DNA from: a bacterium
Lineage (GTDB): Bacteria > Oederibacteriota > JAJYGY01
Assembly (NCBI GenBank): GCA_021790555.1
Contig: JAJYGY010000264.1
Span: 1-7,975 of the forward strand
DNA length: 7,975 bases
Direction of reading: 5' to 3'
The notes beneath the pieces were generated by a model that ran no database searches, was not told where the DNA came from, and worked only from the letters and a program-made list of their open reading frames with translations. The translations under genes and the position numbers were made by a program. This document shows, in pieces, positions 1-5,248 of this stretch. Every line of letters begins with the position of its first letter. Within the stretch, counting starts at the first letter, position 1.

Positions 1-147
1 GTGGAGGTGATGGTGGGACAGAGGGTCAGCCCCAAGGCCGAACTGGCCGGCCTGGACCTGCCTGAAATGGGGGCACTGTGCTATCCCGAGCTCGAGCTGA
101 AGCCCGACCCCATCGTCCAGAACTACCTGGCCTCAAAAAAAAATTGA
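1..147 (+). CDS. amt: Ammonium transporter, C-terminal tail (partial, 5' end outside window)
   Basis: Only the last 48 codons are present, read in frame from base 1 to TGA at 145-147. The peptide holds GQRVSPKAELAGLDLPEMG followed by a Y-P pair. This lines up closely with the tail of the complete transporter encoded at 997-2484 (GIRIPRELEQDGLDIPECG, then AYPEF), and it is the cytoplasmic C-terminal segment that follows the last membrane span in Amt/Mep/Rh proteins. In this family the tail couples the subunits of the trimer and touches PII. The tail runs about 20 residues past the conserved Y-P, further than in the second Amt, and ends in Lys-Lys-Asn encoded across a run of nine A residues (135-143). 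The gene is therefore a tandem paralogue of the downstream amt. The transport core is not visible, so the call rests on the tail alone. Confidence 0.8.
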   Translation: MEVMVGQRVSPKAELAGLDLPEMGALCYPELELKPDPIVQNYLASKKN

Positions 148-157
148 ATTCTGAACC

Positions 158-186
158 GGCGCCCGCCAGACCCAGGCGCGGGCGCC
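158..186 (+). promoter_or_regulatory. GC-rich hairpin between amt and the 31-residue ORF
   Basis: A perfect 9-bp inverted repeat, GGCGCCCGC at 158-166 and GCGGGCGCC at 178-186, encloses an 11-base loop. No T-run follows, so it does not look like an intrinsic terminator. It ends only 7 bases before the ribosome-binding site (GAGGTG, 194-199) of the small ORF. It could stabilise the upstream amt mRNA, act as a processing point, or modulate translation of the small ORF. The repeat is seen directly; the role is inference. Confidence 0.45.
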
Positions 187-203
187 GCCCTTCGAGGTGA
201 ACC

Positions 204-299
204 ATGGTCGGCTCCATCGTCGTGTTCGTGATCGCCACCCTGGCGCTGTTCGCGCTGGGAGGCTACAAGAAGGGCAAGAGCGTGTTCAGCAAGGATTGA
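204..299 (+). CDS. 31-residue single-span membrane protein (hypothetical)
   Basis: The ATG at 204 is preceded by GAGGTG (194-199) at a 4-base spacing and opens a 31-codon frame ending in TGA at 297-299. The N-terminal part, MVGSIVVFVIATLALFALGG (residues 1-20), is one strongly hydrophobic helix. It is followed by a basic tail with four lysines (Y-K-K-G-K, then S-V-F-S-K-D), which by the positive-inside rule puts the C-terminus in the cytoplasm. Third codon positions are almost all G or C, as in the neighbouring genes, which supports real coding. The gene lies 56 bases after the end of an amt gene and just before a strong terminator, so it looks like the last cistron of that amt transcript. 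Size and shape recall small transporter subunits such as KdpF, but I see no real sequence match. The function is unknown; a modulator or stabiliser of the upstream Amt is a guess from position. Confidence 0.6.
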   Translation: MVGSIVVFVIATLALFALGGYKKGKSVFSKD

Positions 300-306
300 A
301 CCGGGG

Positions 307-347
307 AGGCGGAAGGGGGCAGGCGCCCCCTTCCGCCTAAGCCTTTT
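307..347 (+). terminator. Candidate Rho-independent terminator after the amt/small ORF unit
   Basis: A perfect 14-bp stem, AGGCGGAAGGGGGC (307-320) paired with GCCCCCTTCCGCCT (325-338), closes on the tetraloop AGGC. It starts 7 bases after the stop codon of the 31-residue ORF. A short T-run (TTTT, 344-347) follows after five bases. The stem is very strong; the U-tract is weak and slightly displaced, so termination may be incomplete. It separates the upstream amt unit from the gene run that starts at 389. Confidence 0.7.
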
Positions 348-388
348 CGGCGGCCCCGTGGAATTCCCCCATCGCTTGGAAGACGGCC

Positions 389-937
389 ATGACCACATCC
401 GGGATCAACGACGATTCGAAGGCCCTGTTGGAAAGCGCCAAGGAAAAGATGGCGGGCGGCTTCTGGGACGACGCCGAAGACGCCTTCAACCTGTACCTGA
501 ACCGGGTTCCCTCCTCTTCCGACGCCCTCACCGGGCGCGCCATCACCCGCTTCAAGCTGCGCCGCTTCGAGGAGGCCGAGGCCGACTTCGGCCAGGCCCG
601 GCGACTGGACAAGGGCAACCTGGAGGCCTGGGTGGGCCTGGGCCTGGCCCAGGTCATGCTGGAGAAGGTCTACCCCGCCCTGGAAACCCTCGAGACCCTG
701 GCCTCCGAACACCCCACCTTCGTGCGCGGAAGGATCCAGGCCGGGCTGCTGCAGCTGAAGCTGTGCGCCACGGCCAAGGGACGCCGGCACCTGGAGGAGG
801 CCCTGGCCAGCCGGCCAAACCCCCAGGAACGCGCCCAGATCGAAAGCCTGCTGCACCGCGAGCGGAAGCTGGACCAGAAGCGGTTTTACCGTCCGGATTT
901 CGAAGCCCTGCGTCGGGCCAAGGCCAAGGCGGCCTGA
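389..937 (+). CDS. TPR (tetratricopeptide) repeat protein, cytoplasmic
   Basis: This 182-residue protein is built of helix-turn-helix repeats of about 34 residues: roughly residues 10-43 (AGGFWDDAEDAFNLYLNRVP), 44-77 (ALTGRAITRFKLRRFEEAEA), 78-111 (AWVGLGLAQVMLEKVYPALE), and a degenerate fourth unit around 112-145. The Gly/Ala, aromatic and Pro spacing is typical of TPRs, which act as protein-protein scaffolds. There is no signal peptide or membrane span, and the C-terminus is basic (A-K-A-K-A-A). The ATG at 389 has GGAAG (378-382) at a 6-base spacing. A frame that stays open from GTG at 358 into the following amt is a shadow: its pre-amt part reads as low-complexity Gly/Pro/Arg. The gene lies 59 bases upstream of amt on the same strand and may be its co-transcribed first cistron. 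The partner and exact role are unknown. Confidence 0.8.
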   Translation: MTTSGINDDSKALLESAKEKMAGGFWDDAEDAFNLYLNRVPSSSDALTGRAITRFKLRRFEEAEADFGQARRLDKGNLEAWVGLGLAQVMLEKVYPALETLETLASEHPTFVRGRIQAGLLQLKLCATAKGRRHLEEALASRPNPQERAQIESLLHRERKLDQKRFYRPDFEALRRAKAKAA

Positions 938-996
938 TCCCCCACCCTCGCCGTTCCGTTCCACCGCCTTGGAAAACAAGCCGCGTTGAGGAAACC

Positions 997-2484
997 ATGA
1001 ACGACAAAAACTCCGCTTCGCGTCGGAGGAGGCTTTCGGCCTTCTTCGCCGCCTCGCTGGCCCTGCTCGCCCTGGGGGCGGCCTCGCGCGCCTTCGCCCA
1101 GGAACCCGGGGCGGCCCAGGCGCCGGGAGACAACTGCATCTGGGTGCTGACGGCCGGGTTCCTGGTGATGTTCATGCAGGCCGGCTTCGCCCTGCTGGAA
1201 ACGGGCTTCTGCCGGGCCAAGAACGCCAGCCATATCTTCTTCATGAACTTCGCGGTCTATTTCCTGGGCGTGGCGGGATACTGGGCCTGCGGCTTCGCCC
1301 TGCAGGGCCCCAACAGCACCGGGCTGGTCCCCCTGGGGCTGGCCGCCCCTGGGCCCGGGGGCGGCATCACCCTGGCCGGCCACTTCTTCGACCTTTACGG
1401 CCGCCACGGCTTCTTCCTGGACGTCTCCTCGTCGGGCATGGGCATCTTCGCGCTGTTCCTCTTCCAGCTCATGTTCATGGACACGGCCGCCACCATCCCC
1501 ACCGGGGCCCTGGCCGAGCGCTGGAAGACGAGCAACTTCCTGATGTTCTGCGTGTGGATGTCGGCCCTGGTGTACCCCCTCTACGCCCACTGGATGTGGG
1601 GGGGCGGCTGGCTCTCGCGGCTGGGCGCCGACTTCGGCCTGGGCCACGGAGCGGTGGATTTCGCCGGGTCCTCGGTGGTGCACCTGATCGGGGGATCGGC
1701 GGCCCTGGCCGGGGCCTGGATCCTGGGGCCCCGCGCCGGCAAGTACGACAAGCACGGGCGGGCCGTGCCCATTCCGGGGCACAACCTGCCCATGGCGCTG
1801 CTGGGCATCTTCATCCTGGCCTTCGGCTGGTTCGGCTTCAACGCCGGCAGCACCCTCAACGCCTCGGAGCCCCGCGTGGCCCTGGTGGAAGTCAATACCG
1901 TGCTGGCCTCCGCGGCCGGGGCCATGGGCTCTCTGGCCTACGTGTTCTTCAAGACGCGCAAGTTCGACCCCGCCACCACGGCCAACGGCTTCCTGGCCGG
2001 GCTGGTGTCCATCACCGGAGCCTGCGCCTTCGTGCCCACCTGGTCGGCCTTCCTGATCGGCGCGGTGGGCGGGGTGCTGGCCGGGCTGGCCAGTTCCGTG
2101 CTGGAGAACCTGCTGGGCGTGGACGACCCGGTGGGGGCCATCGCCGTGCACGGCGCCGGAGGGGCCTGGGGGCTGATCAGCGTGGGGCTGTTCGCCGACG
2201 GGACCTTCGGCGCCGGAGCCAACGGGGTGGGGGCGGCCCAGTACCTGGGCCAGGCAGGCCGAGGGGTCTGCGGCCTGTTCTACGGCGACCCCTCGCAGCT
2301 GGGGGCCCAGGTGGTGGCCCTGCTGGCCTGCCTGGCCTGGAGCATGGGCGCCTGCGCCCTGTTCTTCAAGGCGACCCAGAAGCTCTGGGGCATCCGCATC
2401 CCGCGCGAACTGGAGCAGGACGGCCTGGACATCCCCGAATGCGGGAACCTGGCCTATCCCGAATTCCCCATCCGCAAGGTCTGA
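997..2484 (+). CDS. amt: Ammonium transporter (Amt/Mep/Rh family), full length
   Basis: This 495-residue protein is an Amt-type channel for ammonium in the cytoplasmic membrane. It has a signal peptide (R-R-R-R, a hydrophobic stretch, then SRAFA, probable cleavage near residue 35), as in E. coli AmtB, followed by about 11 membrane spans. Key AmtB residues are all conserved (E. coli number in brackets): F160 (F107) and F281 (F215) of the Phe gate, W201 (W148) and S285 (S219) of the ammonium site, D221 (D160), and the twin pore histidines H229 (H168, in DFAGSSVVHLIGG) and H385 (H318, in DDPVGAIAVHGAGGAWG). The cytoplasmic tail (IRIPRELEQDGLDIPECG) has the segment that regulates gating and meets PII. 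The ATG at 997 was chosen because GAGGA (988-992) precedes it and it leads straight into the signal peptide. The antiporter gene starts 14 bases after its stop and a PII gene follows, so regulation by PII is likely. A paralogous amt ends at 147. Confidence 0.95.
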   Translation: MNDKNSASRRRRLSAFFAASLALLALGAASRAFAQEPGAAQAPGDNCIWVLTAGFLVMFMQAGFALLETGFCRAKNASHIFFMNFAVYFLGVAGYWACGFALQGPNSTGLVPLGLAAPGPGGGITLAGHFFDLYGRHGFFLDVSSSGMGIFALFLFQLMFMDTAATIPTGALAERWKTSNFLMFCVWMSALVYPLYAHWMWGGGWLSRLGADFGLGHGAVDFAGSSVVHLIGGSAALAGAWILGPRAGKYDKHGRAVPIPGHNLPMALLGIFILAFGWFGFNAGSTLNASEPRVALVEVNTVLASAAGAMGSLAYVFFKTRKFDPATTANGFLAGLVSITGACAFVPTWSAFLIGAVGGVLAGLASSVLENLLGVDDPVGAIAVHGAGGAWGLISVGLFADGTFGAGANGVGAAQYLGQAGRGVCGLFYGDPSQLGAQVVALLACLAWSMGACALFFKATQKLWGIRIPRELEQDGLDIPECGNLAYPEFPIRKV

Positions 2485-2498
2485 ACCGGAGGACTTGA

Positions 2499-3905
2499 AT
2501 GAACCCGATCAACCCTTCCCTGGCGGCCTTCCAAGGCCTCGGCCCCGGCCTTTCGGCCCTGGGCTTCGCCCCCTTCGCCGTGCTGCTGGGCGTCATCGCC
2601 GTCTTCCCCCTGGTGCCCTCCACCGAGTCCTGGTGGGGCAGCAACCGCAACAAGGCCCTGGTGGCCCTGCTGTGCGCCCTGGCCGGGGTGGGCTATTTCC
2701 TGGCCAACCGCGGCGGCGCCCCCCGCCTGGAGGAGACCCTGCTGGACTACCTCACCTTCATGGCCCTGCTGGCCTCGCTGTACGTGGTGTGCGGGGGCAT
2801 CCACATCTCCGGTGCCTTCGCCGGGCTGCCCACCACCAACACCCTGTTCCTGGCCCTGGGGGCCCTGCTGGCCAACTTCATGGGCACCACCGGCGCCAGC
2901 ATGATCCTCATCCGCCCCCTGCTGAGGGCCAACCGCAGGAGGGAGCACACCGCCCATATCGTGATCTTCTTCATCTTCATCGTCAGCAACGGGGGGGGGC
3001 TCCTCACCCCCCTGGGAGACCCGCCCCTCTACCTGGGCTTCCTGCGGGGCGTGCCCTTCGCCTGGACATTCCGGCTCTTTCCCCATTGGCTGCTGCTGAC
3101 GGCCGCGCTGCTGGCGGTCTTTTATTTCATCGACGAGGTCCTGCTCAAGCGCGAAGGCACACACCTGAGGCATTCCCTGCTGGAGGAGGTGCGCCAGGCC
3201 GAGCGCAAGCTCCACGTGGAGGGCTGGCGCAACCTCTCCTTCCTCGCCGCCATCCTGGGGGTCATCCTGGCGGCCGGCTACTGGGTCTATCCCGCCTTCG
3301 CCCGCCTCTACGGCGACGGGGTCGGCCGCACCTGTTCGGAGGTCTTCCAGATCCTCTCCATGAGCTTCATCGCCCTGATGTCCTACGACCTGACGGCGCC
3401 GCGCATGTACCGGCCCGGCCTTCCGCCCCCCTCCTCCTACGCCAAGAACGAATTCAGCATGGCCGCCATCCTCGAGGTGGGCATCCTGTTCTTCGGCATC
3501 TTCGGCGCCATGATGCCGGCCCTGGCCATCCTGGACGCCAAGGGCCCCTCCCTGCCGGTCAGCCACGCCTGGCAGTATTTCTGGGGCAGCGGCTTCCTGA
3601 GCAGCTTCCTGGACAACACCCCCACCTACCTCACCTTCTCCACCCTGGCGGCAGGAAAGGCCGGCCTGGCGGGCGAATCGCTGGCCGCGCTGGCCGGCCA
3701 TTTCCCGCGCCTGCTGGAGGCGGTGGCCTGCGGATCGGTGTTCATGGGGGCCAACACCTACATCGGCAACGGACCCAACTTCATGGTCAAGACCATCGCC
3801 GAGCACTCCAAGGTGAAGATGCCAAGCTTCTTCCGCTACATGCTCTGGTCGGGCTGCGTGCTGCTGCCGCTTTTCCTGCTTGAAACCCTGATCTTCTTCC
3901 GTTAA
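2499..3905 (+). CDS. Sodium:proton antiporter-like / citrate transporter-like membrane protein (ion transporter superfamily)
   Basis: This 468-residue protein has about 11-13 hydrophobic spans and resembles the ArsB/NhaD/CitMHS ion transporter superfamily, in particular proteins usually annotated as sodium:proton antiporters (CitMHS_2 type). Diagnostic segments are TTGASMILIRPLLRANRRRE (130-149), the re-entrant loop SNGGGLLTPLGDPPLYLGFL (163-182), SSFLDNTPTYLTF (368-380) and GANTYIGNGPNFMVKTIAEH (417-436). The two Asn/Gly/Pro-rich loops form the pseudo-symmetric substrate site in this superfamily. The exact substrate (Na+/H+, or a carboxylate or anion) cannot be read from sequence. The ATG at 2499 has CGGAGGA (2487-2493) at a 5-base spacing and lies 14 bases after the amt stop; the PII gene begins 18 bases after its own stop. 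This position between amt and PII suggests a role tied to ammonium or nitrogen status, for example balancing Na+ or pH during ammonium uptake. That role is inference. Confidence 0.85.
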   Translation: MNPINPSLAAFQGLGPGLSALGFAPFAVLLGVIAVFPLVPSTESWWGSNRNKALVALLCALAGVGYFLANRGGAPRLEETLLDYLTFMALLASLYVVCGGIHISGAFAGLPTTNTLFLALGALLANFMGTTGASMILIRPLLRANRRREHTAHIVIFFIFIVSNGGGLLTPLGDPPLYLGFLRGVPFAWTFRLFPHWLLLTAALLAVFYFIDEVLLKREGTHLRHSLLEEVRQAERKLHVEGWRNLSFLAAILGVILAAGYWVYPAFARLYGDGVGRTCSEVFQILSMSFIALMSYDLTAPRMYRPGLPPPSSYAKNEFSMAAILEVGILFFGIFGAMMPALAILDAKGPSLPVSHAWQYFWGSGFLSSFLDNTPTYLTFSTLAAGKAGLAGESLAALAGHFPRLLEAVACGSVFMGANTYIGNGPNFMVKTIAEHSKVKMPSFFRYMLWSGCVLLPLFLLETLIFFR

Positions 3906-3923
3906 ACCCTTGGGGGAGATTCC

Positions 3924-4265
3924 ATGAAACGAATTGAAGCCATCATCCGGCCGGAAAACCTGGCCCCCCTGCGCCAGCAACTGGAAACGCTTTCCTATCC
4001 CGGAATGACGGTCATCCAGGTGGAGGGTCACGGCAGGCAGAAGGGGGTCTCCAGGCAGTGGAGGGGCATGGAATACCGCACCTACTTCCTGCCCAAGCTG
4101 AAGGTGGAGATCGTGGCCCCGGACAAGGCCGTCAGGAAGATACTGGACGCCATCGTGGACACCTGCCACAGCGGATCGGTGGGGGACGGCAAGATCTTCC
4201 TCAGCGACGTCCGAGACGCCATCCGCATCCGCACCCGTGAGAAGGGCGACAAAGCCCTGCTGTGA
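3924..4265 (+). CDS. glnK: PII nitrogen regulatory protein (GlnB/GlnK family)
   Basis: This 113-residue protein matches E. coli GlnB almost without gaps. PII is a cytoplasmic homotrimer that senses 2-oxoglutarate and ATP/ADP and binds targets such as Amt through its T-loop. Conserved landmarks are Q39 in G-R-Q-K-G, the T-loop tyrosine Y51 (R-G-M-E-Y) that is uridylylated in proteobacteria, F55-L-P-K58, the B-loop GDGK90 with IFLSDV after it, and R101/R103 (A-I-R-I-R-T) of the nucleotide pocket. The 2-oxoglutarate and ATP residues I can identify are present, so it should be a true sensor rather than a degenerate PII-like protein. The tip of the T-loop differs from GlnB: V-S-R-Q-W replaces H-T-E-L-Y at 42-46. 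The ATG has GGGGGAG at a 5-base spacing. GlnK rather than GlnB is chosen because of the nearby amt; sequence alone does not separate them. The gene directly follows an antiporter gene, not amt. Confidence 0.95.
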   Translation: MKRIEAIIRPENLAPLRQQLETLSYPGMTVIQVEGHGRQKGVSRQWRGMEYRTYFLPKLKVEIVAPDKAVRKILDAIVDTCHSGSVGDGKIFLSDVRDAIRIRTREKGDKALL

Positions 4266-4274
4266 GGAGATAAA

Positions 4275-4751
4275 ATGACCGGACAACCCGTGGACTGGCG
4301 GCCCTACCTTGAGGAAGGCGAGAACCTGGTGGCCGAACGCCGCCTGCACGTGAGCATGATGCTGCTGCCGGCCTTCGTGCTGCTGGTGGGCCTGTGGCAG
4401 TTCACGCCCTGGCGCATCGCCTACGCCTCGGCCGGCATCGCCTGCACGGCCTTCGGCCTGTTCACCGGCTGGCTGTTCTGGCACACCCTGCGCACCCACG
4501 CCGTGGCCCTGACCGACCGCCGCTTCCTCTACCTGAACAAGGCCCCGGGACGCGCCCCCCAGGCCGAATCCTGGGAACTTTCCAGGATGACCAATTACAT
4601 GCTGCGCAAGGGAGTGCTGGGCGGGCCCCTGCACTACGGCCACCTGATCCTGCTGGGGCCGGGCGGGGTCCGCATGGCCGTGGTGCGCAGCCTGGACCAT
4701 CCCGAGGGGATCTGTGAAAGGCTGAAGCAACTGCTGGATTCGCGGCGCTGA
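4275..4751 (+). CDS. Membrane-anchored bacterial PH-domain protein (bPH_2 / DUF304-like)
   Basis: This is a 158-residue protein. A short N-terminal segment (EEGENLVAERRLH, 13-25) leads into two predicted spans (about 28-44 and 49-69) and then a cytoplasmic domain with the signature HAVALTDRRFLYLN (75-88), GGPLHYGHLILLG (116-128) and a C-terminal helix starting near D141-H-P. The order 'E-G-E, two spans, alternating beta strands with T-D-R-R' is typical of small bacterial PH-domain proteins of the YdbS/YdbT (DUF304, bPH_2) type, whose biochemical roles are mostly unknown. The start at 4275 is set by AGGAG (4265-4269), which overlaps the PII stop codon; the gap is only 9 bases, implying translational coupling with PII. 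It is likely part of the same operon. A role as membrane adaptor for PII or the antiporter is possible, but only its position supports that. Confidence 0.75.
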   Translation: MTGQPVDWRPYLEEGENLVAERRLHVSMMLLPAFVLLVGLWQFTPWRIAYASAGIACTAFGLFTGWLFWHTLRTHAVALTDRRFLYLNKAPGRAPQAESWELSRMTNYMLRKGVLGGPLHYGHLILLGPGGVRMAVVRSLDHPEGICERLKQLLDSRR

Positions 4752-4770
4752 AGCCGCCTGAGGAGGGACG

Positions 4771-5022
4771 ATGAAAACGCCGAAATTCCTGGACGGACTC
4801 GCCTGGCGCTGGCGCCTCCCGGCCGCGGTGGTCGGCTTTCAACTGCTGGTGTACGTGGTGCTGAGGGGCTTCTTTTCCGCCTCCCATTCCCGGCCCCTGG
4901 AATGGTTTTTCCTGCTGGTGGAATACCCCTTCCTGGGCAACCGCCTCCTGCCCGTGATCTGGCTGGCCCTGCTCTACACCATCGGATGGTTCGTGGAAAA
5001 GCGGGTGGAAAGAAAGGCGTAA
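4771..5022 (+). CDS. 83-residue hypothetical membrane protein
   Basis: I do not recognise this family. The protein has a short basic N-terminus (MKTPKFLDGLAWRWR) and a first span at about 16-34 (PAAVVGFQLLVYVVLRGFF). A hydrophobic aromatic segment at 43-55 (LEWFFLLVEYPFL) may be re-entrant. A second span covers 58-76 (RLLPVIWLALLYTIGWFVE), and the tail is basic (K-R-V-E-R-K-A). With two spans, both ends should lie in the cytoplasm. The ATG at 4771 has a strong GAGGAGGG Shine-Dalgarno and sits 19 bases after the PH-protein stop, with codon use like its neighbours. It appears to be the last gene of the amt-antiporter-PII run, since a 226-base gap follows. It could be an accessory subunit of one of the transporters. 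Confidence 0.75.
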   Translation: MKTPKFLDGLAWRWRLPAAVVGFQLLVYVVLRGFFSASHSRPLEWFFLLVEYPFLGNRLLPVIWLALLYTIGWFVEKRVERKA

Positions 5023-5027
5023 AGCCA

Positions 5028-5037
5028 TACAAAAATG
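5028..5037 (+). promoter_or_regulatory. AT-rich patch with a weak -10-like element ahead of the two-component operon
   Basis: TACAAAAATG is the start of an unusually AT-rich stretch (5027-5050) in a GC-rich region. TACAAA (5028-5033) matches the sigma-70 -10 consensus at 4 of 6 positions, and TGGAAA (5006-5011), 16 bases upstream, matches the -35 at 4 of 6. It could be the housekeeping promoter for the kinase/regulator pair, which otherwise has no obvious one. The match is weak and the -35 lies inside the upstream gene. Confidence 0.25.
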
Positions 5038-5113
5038 TCGCACTTTTGAAGGAACCTTCCCCGTCCAGCCCTGCCTCTTGTCCTGAAACGGCATGAAATC
5101 CTTGCGGCCGGTG

Positions 5114-5130
5114 CTGGCATGCCGTGTGCA
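5114..5130 (+). promoter_or_regulatory. Candidate sigma-54 (-24/-12) promoter for the kinase/regulator operon
   Basis: CTGGCATGCCGTGTGCA has GG at 5116-5117 and GC at 5128-5129, exactly 10 bases apart as sigma-54 requires. Against the consensus YTGGCACGRNNNTTGCW it has the full CTGGCA block, the next G, and TGCA at the -12 box, missing three positions. A transcript would begin near 5141 and carry the hairpins at 5139-5156 and 5162-5185 in its leader. A sigma-54-type regulator is encoded downstream, which makes autoregulation conceivable. GG-N10-GC is common by chance in GC-rich DNA, so confidence is low. Confidence 0.35.
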
Positions 5131-5138
5131 TGTTCCGG

Positions 5139-5156
5139 GCCAGGCGCCGGCCTGGC
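5139..5156 (+). repeat. Inverted repeat 1 upstream of the histidine kinase gene
   Basis: GCCAGGC (5139-5145) pairs perfectly with GCCTGGC (5150-5156) around the 4-base loop GCCG. No T-run follows. It lies 9 bases after the candidate sigma-54 element, so it could be an operator or part of a structured leader. It is the first of two adjacent dyads. Confidence 0.45.
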
Positions 5157-5161
5157 GCCCG

Positions 5162-5185
5162 CCCGGATCCTGGCCCGGATCCGGG
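5162..5185 (+). promoter_or_regulatory. Inverted repeat 2, overlapping a possible ribosome-binding site of the kinase gene
   Basis: CCCGGATCC (5162-5170) pairs perfectly over 9 bp with GGATCCGGG (5177-5185) around the loop TGGCCC. The right arm ends in GGG, the first part of GGGAG (5183-5187). That is the only reasonable Shine-Dalgarno in this region, lying 10 bases before an in-frame ATG at 5198. If translation starts there, this hairpin would cover part of the ribosome-binding site. No T-run follows, so it is not an intrinsic terminator. The alternative is a DNA operator. Confidence 0.45.
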
Positions 5186-5248
5186 AGTCCATATTCCATG
5201 ACGGCCCCGCGCGGCCGCTTTGGGCCAGGATTTCCGCTCCAGTCGCCC

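Noticed and set aside
970..987. Possible sigma-54 element in front of amt (TTGG-N10-GC)
   Set aside because: Only the GG and GC dinucleotides and spacing match; the rest of the -24 and -12 boxes do not. Not reported as a promoter.
358..996. N-terminal extension fusing a 200-residue domain to the Amt protein
   Set aside because: The frame is open only because it overlaps the TPR gene out of phase. Its peptide is Arg/Gly/Pro low-complexity, and Amt has its own Shine-Dalgarno and signal peptide at 997.
152..2489. TGAACCGG repeated just after stop codons (152-159, 297-304, 2482-2489)
   Set aside because: Two of the three copies include the actual stop codon and run into Shine-Dalgarno or terminator sequence; 8 bases recurring three times in 8 kb of biased composition is weak evidence for a repeat family.
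2454..4730. Very long open frame on the - strand opposite the antiporter, PII and PH genes (758 codons)
   Set aside because: GC-rich coding DNA leaves the antisense frames without stops. The translation is low-complexity (Gly/Gln/His/Glu-rich) with no domain, while the + strand proteins are clear family members.
5048..5059. Small dyad GAAGG-AA-CCTTC downstream of the 83-residue ORF
   Set aside because: The 2-base centre cannot form an RNA loop and 5-bp arms are expected by chance, so I do not call it a terminator or operator.
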